Source: Paractinoplanes bogorensis
GTDB taxonomy: Bacteria > Actinomycetota > Actinomycetes > Mycobacteriales > Micromonosporaceae
Assembly: GCF_018829635.1 (NCBI RefSeq)
Contig: NZ_JAHKKG010000022.1
Coordinates: 1-64,000, forward strand
Reading direction: 5' to 3'
Length of the DNA: 64,000 bases
Shown here piece by piece: positions 8,228-16,234 of the stretch; the first letter of the stretch is position 1; every line of letters starts with the position of its first letter. Under the pieces are notes generated by a model that saw only the letters and a list, made by a program, of their open reading frames with translations, was not told the origin of the DNA and ran no database searches. The position numbers were made by a program, and so were the translations under genes.

Positions 8228-8683
8228 GTGGACGACATTGATTCGGCGATCGTGCGGGAACTGCAGTCGAACGCCCGGCAGACCAACCGCGACCTGGCCC
8301 GTGCGGTCGGGATCGCGCCGTCGACGTGCCTGGAACGGGTGCGGCTGCTGCGCGACCGCGGGGTGATCACCGGCTACCACGCCGAGATCAGCCTGCCCGC
8401 GCTCAACCGGCATGTGCAGGCGTTCCTGCACCTCCAGGTACGTCCGATGAGTCGCGAGGTCATCGAGAACCTCAAGACGTACATCTCCGGGCTGCCTGAG
8501 GTGTTGTCGGTCTTCGTGGTGGCGGGCGGTGACGACCTGATGGTGCACGTAGCCGTCCCGAGCGTCGACGGGCTGCACTCGTTCCTGATGGACAAGTTCA
8601 CCCAGCGGCGCGAGATCGTCGGCTTCCGCAGCTCGGTGATCTATCAGCACAACCGCAATCGGGTGCTGGGCGAGATCTCCTGA
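8228..8683 (+). CDS. Lrp/AsnC-family transcriptional regulator
   Basis: A 151-residue feast/famine regulator. The N-terminal helix-turn-helix (residues about 4-60, DSAIVRELQSNARQTNRDLARAVGIAPSTCLERVRLLRDRGVI) is followed by an RAM ligand-binding domain with the usual VxxVxxVAGGDDLMVHVAV beta strand. The GTG at 8228 is preferred over the in-frame GTG at 8204 because GGAAAGG lies just upstream at proper spacing. It is divergent from the amino acid dehydrogenase gene, so it likely senses the dehydrogenase substrate and controls that gene (inferred). Its 3' end overlaps the convergent flavoprotein gene by 40 bases. Confidence 0.92.
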   Translation: MDDIDSAIVRELQSNARQTNRDLARAVGIAPSTCLERVRLLRDRGVITGYHAEISLPALNRHVQAFLHLQVRPMSREVIENLKTYISGLPEVLSVFVVAGGDDLMVHVAVPSVDGLHSFLMDKFTQRREIVGFRSSVIYQHNRNRVLGEIS

Positions 8684-9954
8684 GCGGGGAGCGGGGTGGC
8701 CCGGAAGACGCCGTCCGGGTCGTAGCGACGCTTGGCCGCCAGCAGACGGTCGCGGTTCGGGCCGTACGCGTGCGCGATCTGCTCGGTCTCGTCGTCGGCC
8801 AGCAGGTTGACGTAGCCGCCGGGCAACGCTTCCGGGCGGAGCGCCTCGGACAGGTCGCGGGCCCAGCGGCGGTGGCGGCCGGCGGCCGGGTCGCCGGGCT
8901 CCCACATCGCGATGTTCTCGATCATCAGGTGCGGCTCGCGCAGGCCGAACGCGGTGGCGTCCACCGGCGTCCGGGTGGGAACGCCGTGCAGCGAATGCAC
9001 CGAGATCGACGACAGCGGCGAGGTCATGGCGTCACCGGCGGCGACGATGGCGGCCACCGCGGACGGTGTGAGGCCGGGCAGATTGCGCGGGCGGATCTCG
9101 ACGTGCCGGCCGAACGGGAACATGGCGTCGATGCCGGCCATCATCTGCGGCTGGGTGGCCGGTCCGACCTGGACCATGAGGGGGTCACCGGCCGCGGCGA
9201 CCCCGGCCAGGGCGCGTTCGCCGGCGTCCGGGTCGCCGCACCACGTCGGGGCCGCGAACACCGCCGGGTTGCCGTCCGGCCCGGCGAAGACACCGCACTG
9301 GATCGTCAGCTCGTCCGGGGCGGCCGGCATCTGCTCGCCCAGCGCGGTCAGCACCGTCGTGGCCTGCGCCCAGGGGAACAGGATCATGCCGCCGAGCAGC
9401 GAGGGCACCCGGTGCAGGCGTACGCGCAAGGAAGTGACCACGCCGAAGTTGCCGCCCCCGCCGCGCAGAGCCCACAGCAGCTCGGGGTCGTCTTCCGTGT
9501 TGATGACCGTGCCGTCGGCCCGCACCAGTTCGGCCCCGAGCACGTTGTCGGCGGCGAGCCCGAAGCGCCCGGACAGCGGGCCGTAGCCACCGGCGAGGCT
9601 CAGGCCGGCCAGACCGACCGCGCCCGCCGTGCCGGTCGCGACGACGAAGCCGTGCCCGTGGGCCGCGCGGGCCACGTCGGCCGAGGTCGCGCCGCCGCCC
9701 ACGTCGGCCACGCCGGCCTCCGCGTCGACGGTCACGTCGCGCATGCCGGAGAGATCGAGCGTGACGCCGCCGTCGGCGAGGGCCGCCCCGGTCCAGCCGT
9801 GACCACCACCGCGTACGGAAAGGGGCTGTCCGGTTTTGACGCCGGCCTGCACGTCGGCCGTCCCGGCACAGGGCACCACCGCGGCGGGCCGATGGTCGAC
9901 GGCACCGTTCCAGAGCGCACAACAGGAGTCGTAGACCGGTCCGGACGTCAGCAC
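8644..9954 (-). CDS. FAD-binding PCMH/BBE-type oxidoreductase
   Basis: A 436-residue flavoprotein of the berberine-bridge-enzyme/hexose-oxidase group. The PCMH FAD domain carries SVRGGGHGWTGAALADGG, whose His is the usual 8-alpha flavin attachment site. The position where bicovalent members have a cysteine reads GTAGAVGLAG, so only single covalent attachment is expected. The C-terminal BBE segment (YVNLLADDE...AYGPNRDRLLAAKRRYDPDGVFR) is intact. The start is GTG 9954, set by a GGGAGG five bases upstream. The gene follows the membrane protein at 9969-11501 by 14 bases and is probably co-transcribed with it. The substrate (a sugar, alcohol or secondary metabolite) is unknown. Confidence 0.9.
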   Translation of the reverse strand: MLTSGPVYDSCCALWNGAVDHRPAAVVPCAGTADVQAGVKTGQPLSVRGGGHGWTGAALADGGVTLDLSGMRDVTVDAEAGVADVGGGATSADVARAAHGHGFVVATGTAGAVGLAGLSLAGGYGPLSGRFGLAADNVLGAELVRADGTVINTEDDPELLWALRGGGGNFGVVTSLRVRLHRVPSLLGGMILFPWAQATTVLTALGEQMPAAPDELTIQCGVFAGPDGNPAVFAAPTWCGDPDAGERALAGVAAAGDPLMVQVGPATQPQMMAGIDAMFPFGRHVEIRPRNLPGLTPSAVAAIVAAGDAMTSPLSSISVHSLHGVPTRTPVDATAFGLREPHLMIENIAMWEPGDPAAGRHRRWARDLSEALRPEALPGGYVNLLADDETEQIAHAYGPNRDRLLAAKRRYDPDGVFRATPLPAQEISPSTRLRLC

Positions 9955-9968
9955 GTTGCCTCCCGAGA

Positions 9969-11501
9969 TCAGCTTCCGCTGGTCACCGTATATCGGCCGG
10001 GACGCGGAATCCGGACGACGATCCAGTCGCCTTGCCGACTCAGGGACGCGCCATTGTCGACGGTCAGCCAGCGGTTCCAGTGGATGCGTACGGGGACATC
10101 TCCGGCCGTCCCGGCGTCGAAGGTCAGCGCGGCGGCGTCCTGGGTGACGAGCGTGCCGGGCGCGGTGACGATCGGGCGGGGATCGGTGACCGCGTAGAGC
10201 CGCCAGTGGGCGTCGCTCCAGACCTCGGTCAGGTAGGGCAGGCCGGTCGCGACGAGTTCCGCCTCGGGGCGGCCGGACCAGGTCAGCTCGGCGTCGGGCA
10301 CGGCCACGAACTGGACCGCGAGCTCGTCGAGCCAGGCCCGGTAGCTGTCGGCGGTCAGGGCGACACCGGTGCCACGAGCGCCGGGGATGTGCTCGAAGAA
10401 GAGCGGGTTGCGGTCGATGTCGGCCTGGCGCAGCCATCCGCGGGCGAGCGGCACGTCGCCCATGTGCGCGGCCTCCCAGTAGGCGCGGGTGGCCGGGATC
10501 TCGACCCGGCCGGTCAGCCGTTCCTGCGCGAGCCGATCGCGGAGCGGCCGGAAGTAGGCGGGATCGGCGGTCGGGTTCCCGATGTCGCGGACGTCGGCGG
10601 TCACCACCGCGGGTTGCCACCAGCCGGCCGCGGCCACCAGCAGGACGACGCCCCAGGTGGGCGTGCGCGTGCTCCGGGGGAAGGTGGCGTAGGCGGCCAG
10701 CAGCGGAAGCGTGAACATGACGGCCAGGCGGGTCGCGTTGAGGCCGACCGGGGTGTGGACCAGGGCTGCGGCCAGCACGCCGGCGGCCGAGAGCAGCGCT
10801 CCGATGCGGACCGGGCGGCGGGGGACCAGGGCCGCTACGAGCAGGCCGGCCACCACGGCCCGTACGGTGTCGGTCCGGCTGATGTTCATCCAGCCGCCGT
10901 CGCCGAAGAGCAGCGCGCTGAGGGCCAGGGGGATCGTCGCGGGGAGGGCGAGGAGCAGGCCCGTTCTCTTGGTGTTCAGCAGAAGTGCTGTGCCGGCCAG
11001 GCCCAGGAACAGCGCGACGACGGGGCTGGTGGCGGCGGCCAGCAGTGCGAGCAGCGGGGTGAGCCAGGTGCGTCGCGAGGTCGTGAGGGCGACCAGGGCG
11101 GCGAGACCCAGGCACACACCCAGCCCGTACGTGACCCGGCCGCTGATCAGATTGCCGGCTATGCACGCCGTGCCGATGACCGAACCCAGGACCGGGCGCG
11201 GGGCGTCGGTGCGGCGCAACAGCACGGCGAACAGGACCGCGGACGCCAGCAGGGCCAGGGCCCCGGTCACGCGGACACCGAGCAGGGCCATCACGGGCTG
11301 TGAGGTCAGGCTGTAGCCGAGCTGGTCGACACCGGCATACCAGCGGAGGTCGATCGGGGTGTAGCCGTGCGCGGCGAAGAACCCGGCCCGCGCCTCCTGA
11401 GCCGCCAGGTCGGAGCCCATCGGCGGGAGCACCAGGTAGATCACGCCGAGGACCGCCGCGAGCACGGCGGTGACCCACTCCAGCCGGTGCCGAGCCCACA
11501 C
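9969..11501 (-). CDS. Polytopic membrane protein, GT-C glycosyltransferase-like
   Basis: A roughly 510-residue protein with about ten transmembrane segments in the first 330 residues and a soluble C-terminal region of about 180 residues. The overall plan resembles membrane-bound GT-C transferases or their accessory proteins. I see no diagnostic catalytic motif beyond short acidic loops (LRWYAGVDQLGY after TM1). The start is uncertain: GTG 11501 has GGGTAGGG suitably upstream, whereas ATG 11543 would overlap the start of the divergent mannosyltransferase gene. It probably forms an operon with the flavoprotein downstream and shares a promoter region with the MptB-like gene, suggesting an envelope glycan role (inferred). 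Confidence 0.7.
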   Translation of the reverse strand: MWARHRLEWVTAVLAAVLGVIYLVLPPMGSDLAAQEARAGFFAAHGYTPIDLRWYAGVDQLGYSLTSQPVMALLGVRVTGALALLASAVLFAVLLRRTDAPRPVLGSVIGTACIAGNLISGRVTYGLGVCLGLAALVALTTSRRTWLTPLLALLAAATSPVVALFLGLAGTALLLNTKRTGLLLALPATIPLALSALLFGDGGWMNISRTDTVRAVVAGLLVAALVPRRPVRIGALLSAAGVLAAALVHTPVGLNATRLAVMFTLPLLAAYATFPRSTRTPTWGVVLLVAAAGWWQPAVVTADVRDIGNPTADPAYFRPLRDRLAQERLTGRVEIPATRAYWEAAHMGDVPLARGWLRQADIDRNPLFFEHIPGARGTGVALTADSYRAWLDELAVQFVAVPDAELTWSGRPEAELVATGLPYLTEVWSDAHWRLYAVTDPRPIVTAPGTLVTQDAAALTFDAGTAGDVPVRIHWNRWLTVDNGASLSRQGDWIVVRIPRPGRYTVTSGS

Positions 11502-11541
11502 GCGGACAGACCCTACCCGTACGCACGGTAGTGTGCCCCTC

Positions 11542-13044
11542 ATGCCCCGCCCCGCCGTCGTCCGCTATGCGGGCCTGGCGGGCAGCGTGTCGCTCGCCCT
11601 GGCCGCGTGGCTGGGCGGCGCGACGAACCCGTGGCAGCCGACGATCACCCCGCGCACGATCTTCGCCGGCGAGAACGGCGTCCTGCTTCCCGTCGCCTGG
11701 CTCGCGGGCACGGCTCTGCTGATCGCCGCGTGGATCGTGGGCCTCCGGGTCGAGAAGACCGCGCGCTGGGCCTACGTGACGGCGGCGTTGTGGATGCTGC
11801 CGTTGCTGGCGTTCCTGCCGTTGGGAAGCTACGACGCTTACTCGTACGCGTGTCAGGGATGGCAGCAGAGTGCCGGGCTGGACCCGTACGGGGGAGGGGT
11901 CGATCTTCTCGGTTGTCCCTGGGCCGATGCGGTGGCGCCGACCTGGCGGGATGCGCCGGCGCCCTACGGTCCGTTGTTCCTGGTGCTGGCCGGTGTCGCG
12001 GCCAAGACGGGCACGCTGACCGGGACGCTCGCCGGGCTGCGGATCATCGCGCTGCTCGGAGTGGCGCTGATTGCTGTGTCGTTGCCGGTGCTCGCGCGGC
12101 GTGGTGGTGTTCCGGTGTCGCGCGTGGTCTGGCTGGTGCTTGCCTGTCCGCTGGTGCCGATCCATTTGATCTCGGGCGCGCACAACGACGCACTGATGGT
12201 CGGGCTGATGGTGGCGGGGCTGGCCGTGGCGGTGGTCGGGAAGCGGCGGGCTGCTCTGCTGACGGGGGTGCTGCTCGGGCTCGCGGTGGCGGTGAAGGCT
12301 ACTGCTGTGGTGGTGGTGCCGTTCGCGCTGCTGCTTCTGCTCGACCGGCGGCGCCGGGCTGCGGGGCCGGCGATTGTCGGCGGTGATCGAGCCGTGGACC
12401 GGGCGGCGGCTGCTCGGCAAACGGAAAAAGCCGACGAAAGGTACTTTGGGCTGCGTGCGGGCTGGCGGCCGGCTGCGGTTCTGGTGGGTGGGATGGTTCT
12501 GGCCACCGCGGCGATCTCGCTGGTCAGTGGGCGTGGGCTGGGGTGGGTGACGGCGCTCAGCGGCAGCGGCGTCTCGGTGCAATGGACCTCGTTGCCGACG
12601 GCGATCGGCATGACCCTCGAGCTGGTGGGCGCGTCGGGGGCGGTAGCCGTCACCCGCATCGTCGGGATTGTTGTGCTGGCGGTTCTGCTCGTCCGGCTGT
12701 GGTGGAGGGCGCACGAGAGGGATGCGCTGCTCTACGCGGGCTACGCGCTGGCGGCGACTGTGTTGCTGGCTCCGGTGTTCCATCCCTGGTACGCGTTCTG
12801 GCCGCTCGCCGTCCTCGCGGCCACGATGAGAACGAAGCTGAACTGGCTGGTCGTCCCGTGTGCGGTTGCGGCTGCCCTCTGTCTGCCCGACGGGTACAAC
12901 CTGGCCCTGGCCGTGAAAGCACAGGGCGCGGTCGCGATGACGGTCTTTCTAGCCTGGATGTTGGTACATGAAGCGAAAAGTTGGACTGCTGAGCGTCGCG
13001 GCGCTGGTCACGCTCCTGATCGTCTATCTCGCCGAGACACGTAA
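11542..13044 (+). CDS. MptB-like polyprenol-phosphomannose-dependent alpha-1,6-mannosyltransferase
   Basis: A 500-residue GT-C membrane glycosyltransferase with 11-13 hydrophobic segments. The loop after the third segment, LGSYDAYSYACQGWQQSAGLDPYGGG, and the following WRDAPAPYGPLFL are characteristic of the MptB/MptA family that extends mannan chains of lipomannan-like glycolipids using polyprenyl-phosphate mannose on the outer face of the membrane. A Lys/Arg-rich cytosolic loop near residues 270-300 (LLDRRRRAAGPAIVGGDRAVDRAAAARQ) looks like a local insertion. ATG 11542 is chosen; the frame is open from 11470. It overlaps the next glycosyltransferase by 77 bases, which implies coupled expression. 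Confidence 0.82.
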   Translation: MPRPAVVRYAGLAGSVSLALAAWLGGATNPWQPTITPRTIFAGENGVLLPVAWLAGTALLIAAWIVGLRVEKTARWAYVTAALWMLPLLAFLPLGSYDAYSYACQGWQQSAGLDPYGGGVDLLGCPWADAVAPTWRDAPAPYGPLFLVLAGVAAKTGTLTGTLAGLRIIALLGVALIAVSLPVLARRGGVPVSRVVWLVLACPLVPIHLISGAHNDALMVGLMVAGLAVAVVGKRRAALLTGVLLGLAVAVKATAVVVVPFALLLLLDRRRRAAGPAIVGGDRAVDRAAAARQTEKADERYFGLRAGWRPAAVLVGGMVLATAAISLVSGRGLGWVTALSGSGVSVQWTSLPTAIGMTLELVGASGAVAVTRIVGIVVLAVLLVRLWWRAHERDALLYAGYALAATVLLAPVFHPWYAFWPLAVLAATMRTKLNWLVVPCAVAAALCLPDGYNLALAVKAQGAVAMTVFLAWMLVHEAKSWTAERRGAGHAPDRLSRRDT

Positions 13045-14110
13045 CGGCTACTTCGACTCCAAGGTCTACTACGGCGCGATCCAGTACTGGTACCGGGGCG
13101 ATGGCGGCATGGTCTACGACTGGCTGCGGCCCGGCACCCCGTACGGCTTCACCTATCCACCCTTCGCGGGACTGGTCATGGCGCCCATGGCGTTGCTCCC
13201 GTTCGGGGCCGTCGTGGTCATCGCGGTGGTCGCCACGGTGCTCACCACGGCACTGCTCACGTGGTGGTTCACGAAGGATCTGATTCGGCGGAAGCAGTGG
13301 ACCGTCTGGTTCGCGTACGGGATCGCGGTCTGCCTGGCCCTGTCTTTCGAGCCGATCCGCGAGACCATCACGTTCGGTCAAGTCAACACGCTGTTGCTGA
13401 CGCTCGTGGCGGGTGATCTGCTTTTCGGGCTGAGCCGGAACAAGAAGTGGGGCGGGGTCGGCATCGGGCTGGCCACCGCGATCAAGCTCACGCCGGGCAT
13501 CTTCATCGTCTATCTGCTCGTGACCCGTCGCTGGCGGGCCGCCGCGACCGCCGCCGCCACGGCCGCGGGCGCCACACTGCTCGCCGCCGCGATCTTTCCG
13601 AACGAGTCGCGCGAGTTCTGGACGTCGGCATTGTGGGACACCAACCGGGTCGGCGTACTGTCCTATTTGTCCAACCAGTCCGAGCGGGGCTTCCTGGCCC
13701 GGCTGCCGATCCCGCAGATCGAATCGAAGGTCTGGATCGTCCTCGTGCTGGCCACTCTCGCGTTCTGGGCGTGGCGCGTGGCCAAGGCGCCCGACGACAT
13801 CATGGGTGGACTCGCGCTGACCGGCATCGTGGGCTGCCTGATCAGTCCGGTGACGTGGATCCATCACTGCGTCTGGCTGCTGCCGGCGATCGTCCGGTGC
13901 GTCGAGACCAACCGCCGAGCACTGGGTATCAGCGCCTATCTGGTGATGACCAGCCGCGTCACGTGGCTGTGGGAGAAACGCCCCCGGCCCCCGCTCGAGC
14001 TCATCGGCAGCAACCTCTATGTCTGGTTCAGCCTGGCCCTGCTGATCTGGACACCCATCGGCACCCGTCGTTCAACCGAAGTCCATGAAGAGGACAAGAT
14101 CCTCACGTAG
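12968..14110 (+). CDS. GT87-family (DUF2029) mannosyltransferase, PimE-like
   Basis: A 380-residue polytopic membrane glycosyltransferase of family GT87. Diagnostic stretches are YFDSKVYYGAIQYWYRGDGGMVYDW after the first helix, YGFTYPPFAGLVMAP, and FGQVNTLLLTLV and GVGIGLATAIKLTPGIFI further on. Family members such as PimE transfer mannose from polyprenyl-phosphate mannose to phosphatidylinositol mannosides. The start lies inside the 3' end of the MptB-like gene, so the two are an operon and likely act on the same glycolipid or cell-wall mannan. Substrate specificity is inferred from family only. Confidence 0.85.
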   Translation: MKRKVGLLSVAALVTLLIVYLAETRNGYFDSKVYYGAIQYWYRGDGGMVYDWLRPGTPYGFTYPPFAGLVMAPMALLPFGAVVVIAVVATVLTTALLTWWFTKDLIRRKQWTVWFAYGIAVCLALSFEPIRETITFGQVNTLLLTLVAGDLLFGLSRNKKWGGVGIGLATAIKLTPGIFIVYLLVTRRWRAAATAAATAAGATLLAAAIFPNESREFWTSALWDTNRVGVLSYLSNQSERGFLARLPIPQIESKVWIVLVLATLAFWAWRVAKAPDDIMGGLALTGIVGCLISPVTWIHHCVWLLPAIVRCVETNRRALGISAYLVMTSRVTWLWEKRPRPPLELIGSNLYVWFSLALLIWTPIGTRRSTEVHEEDKILT

Positions 14111-14119
14111 TCAGAGCGC

Positions 14120-16234
14120 ATGCGTAAACGCTCGGCAATCGCCCTGCTCGGCCTGGCCGCGACATTCGTCGCCGCACCCGCGCAGGCCCATCAGCGGGAC
14201 ACAGAATTCAAGCGGCTTTCCACGTTCCCGGCATATCTGAACTCGTCGATCGACGACACGGCCGCCGCCGAGATCTCCACGGTCACCGAGGACGGCCGTA
14301 CGGTCGTCTACTCCGACAGCCCGGGCAAGCGCCTCGGCTTCGTCGACATCACCAACCCGGGCCAGCCGAAGCCGGCCGGCACCCTCGCGCTCGACGGCGA
14401 GCCCACCTCGGTCGCGCACCTCGGCCGTCTGCTGCTGGCCGGCGTCAACACCAGCGCCAGCAAGGTCGACCCGTCCGGCAAGCTGGTCGTGATCGACGAC
14501 CGCAGCCGCAAGATCGTCCGCACGATCGACCTGGGCGGCCAGCCCGACTCGGTCGCGGTGGCGCCGAGCGGCCGCTACATCGCGGTGGCGATCGAGAACG
14601 AGCGGGACGAGGACGTCAACGACGGCGCGATCCCGCAGCTGCCCGCGGGTTACCTGTCGGTGATCGACACCAAGACCTGGAAGGCCTCCAAGGTCGAGCT
14701 CACCGGCCTGGCCGCGGTCGCCCCGACCGACCCGGAGCCCGAGTACGTCAGCGTCAACTCCCGCGACGAGGCGATCGTCTCGCTGCAGGAGAACAACCAC
14801 TTCGCGATCGTGTCGCTGGCGTCGAAGAAGGTCGTCAAGAGCTTCTCGGCCGGCGAGGTCACGGTGTCCGGCGTGGACACCAAGGACGACGACAACATCA
14901 CGCTCGACGGCACCATCACCGCGCGGCGCGAGCCGGACGGCGTCACCTGGATCAACGACTACATGTTCGCCTCGGCCAACGAGGGCGACTGGGTCGGCGG
15001 CACCCGCGGCTGGACCATCTTCTCGCGGGACGGCCAGGTCATCTGGGACGCGGGCAACTCGCTCGAGCACATCGCGGTCGAGCACGGCCAGTACCCGGAC
15101 AAGCGCTCGGACGCCAAGGGCATCGAGGTCGAGAACGTCGCGTTCGCCAAGATCGGCCGGACGCCGTACGTGTTCGTCAACTCGGAGCGCGGCAACTTCA
15201 CCGCCGTCTACGACGTGTCGAACCCCTGGAAGCCGAAGTTCGAGCAGCTGATGCCGACCGTGAACTCGCCCGAGGGCGTCGTCGCGGTGCCGTCGCGGGG
15301 TCTCGTGGTGGTCTCCAGCGAGGAGGAGAACCCGGACGCCAACATCCGCGGCGCGATCCAGATCTTCGGCGTGGGTTCCCCGAACAAGGGGAACGAGATC
15401 GTCTCGGACAACCTGATCCCGTTCGGCACGCTGTCGGCGCTGTCCGCGGTTCCGGGCACGCGCAACCAGCTCGTGTCGGTGACCGACTCGGCCTACACGC
15501 CGACCCGGATCCTGACGATCGACACCCAGTCGCGTCCGGCCAAGATCTACAAGCAGCTGACCGTCACCAAGGACGGCAAGCCGGTCGGTTACGACGCCGA
15601 GGGCATCGTCGCGCGCAAGGCCGGTGGCTACTGGCTGGCCAGCGAGGGTTCGGCCACGACGCCCAACCTTCTGGTGCGGCTGGACGACAAGGGCCGGACG
15701 CAGCAGGAGATCCCGCTGCCGGCCGACATCGCGGCGGCCGTCACCACCAACGGTTTCGAGGGCGTCTCCGAGGTCGGGAACAGCCTGTGGGTCGCCGTCC
15801 AGCGCCCGCTCAAGACCGACCCGGTTTCCCAAACCAGGATCGGCCGGTACGACCTCAAGACCGGTACGTGGTCGTGGCTGCTCTACCCGCTCGACACCGC
15901 CCCGATCGGCTGGACCGGCCTGTCCGAGATCGTCGCGGTCGACGGCAACACCTTCGCCGTGATCGAGCGGGACAACCAGCGCGGCCCGCAGGCGTCGATC
16001 AAGAAGATCTACAAGTTCGACGTCCCGGCCACCTGGACCGGCACCCCGACCGTCAAGAAGAAGCTCGTCAAGGACCTGCTGCCGCTGCTCAAGGCCGACC
16101 ACGGCTGGGTGCAGGACAAGGTCGAGGGCCTGGCCATCGCCGGTGACGGCCAGACGTACGCCGTGACCGACAACGACGCGCTCGACGACGCCACCGGCGA
16201 GACCGTCTTCCTGCGCCTGGGACGGCTCTTCTAG
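14120..16234 (+). CDS. Secreted esterase-like phytase-family beta-propeller protein
   Basis: A 704-residue exported protein. The N-terminus MRKRSAIALLGLAATFVAAPAQA is a clear Sec signal peptide with an AQA cleavage site. The mature part has propeller-type repeats (KLVVIDDRSRKIVRTIDLGGQPDSVAVAPSGRYIAVAIENE; GAIQIFGVG; EGIVARKAGGYWLASEG; EGLAIAGDGQTYAVTDND) matching the 'esterase-like activity of phytase' domain, with many Asp/Asn residues likely to bind calcium. It begins nine bases after the GT87 gene and may be read through from it. Its stop codon shares CTAG with the stop of the convergent AfsR-like gene. A phosphatase or esterase role outside the cell is inferred from family. Confidence 0.85.
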   Translation: MRKRSAIALLGLAATFVAAPAQAHQRDTEFKRLSTFPAYLNSSIDDTAAAEISTVTEDGRTVVYSDSPGKRLGFVDITNPGQPKPAGTLALDGEPTSVAHLGRLLLAGVNTSASKVDPSGKLVVIDDRSRKIVRTIDLGGQPDSVAVAPSGRYIAVAIENERDEDVNDGAIPQLPAGYLSVIDTKTWKASKVELTGLAAVAPTDPEPEYVSVNSRDEAIVSLQENNHFAIVSLASKKVVKSFSAGEVTVSGVDTKDDDNITLDGTITARREPDGVTWINDYMFASANEGDWVGGTRGWTIFSRDGQVIWDAGNSLEHIAVEHGQYPDKRSDAKGIEVENVAFAKIGRTPYVFVNSERGNFTAVYDVSNPWKPKFEQLMPTVNSPEGVVAVPSRGLVVVSSEEENPDANIRGAIQIFGVGSPNKGNEIVSDNLIPFGTLSALSAVPGTRNQLVSVTDSAYTPTRILTIDTQSRPAKIYKQLTVTKDGKPVGYDAEGIVARKAGGYWLASEGSATTPNLLVRLDDKGRTQQEIPLPADIAAAVTTNGFEGVSEVGNSLWVAVQRPLKTDPVSQTRIGRYDLKTGTWSWLLYPLDTAPIGWTGLSEIVAVDGNTFAVIERDNQRGPQASIKKIYKFDVPATWTGTPTVKKKLVKDLLPLLKADHGWVQDKVEGLAIAGDGQTYAVTDNDALDDATGETVFLRLGRLF

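Noticed and set aside
8644..12783. A very long minus-strand open frame (about 1379 codons) spanning several genes
   Set aside because: Only its last 436 codons match a real flavoprotein; the rest is Arg/Pro/His-rich sequence opposite or out of frame with better-supported membrane-protein genes, a common artefact in GC-rich DNA.
14111..16102. 663-codon frame antisense to the phytase-like gene
   Set aside because: Asp/Val/Leu/Arg-rich shadow translation without motifs; the plus-strand gene has a clear signal peptide and propeller repeats.
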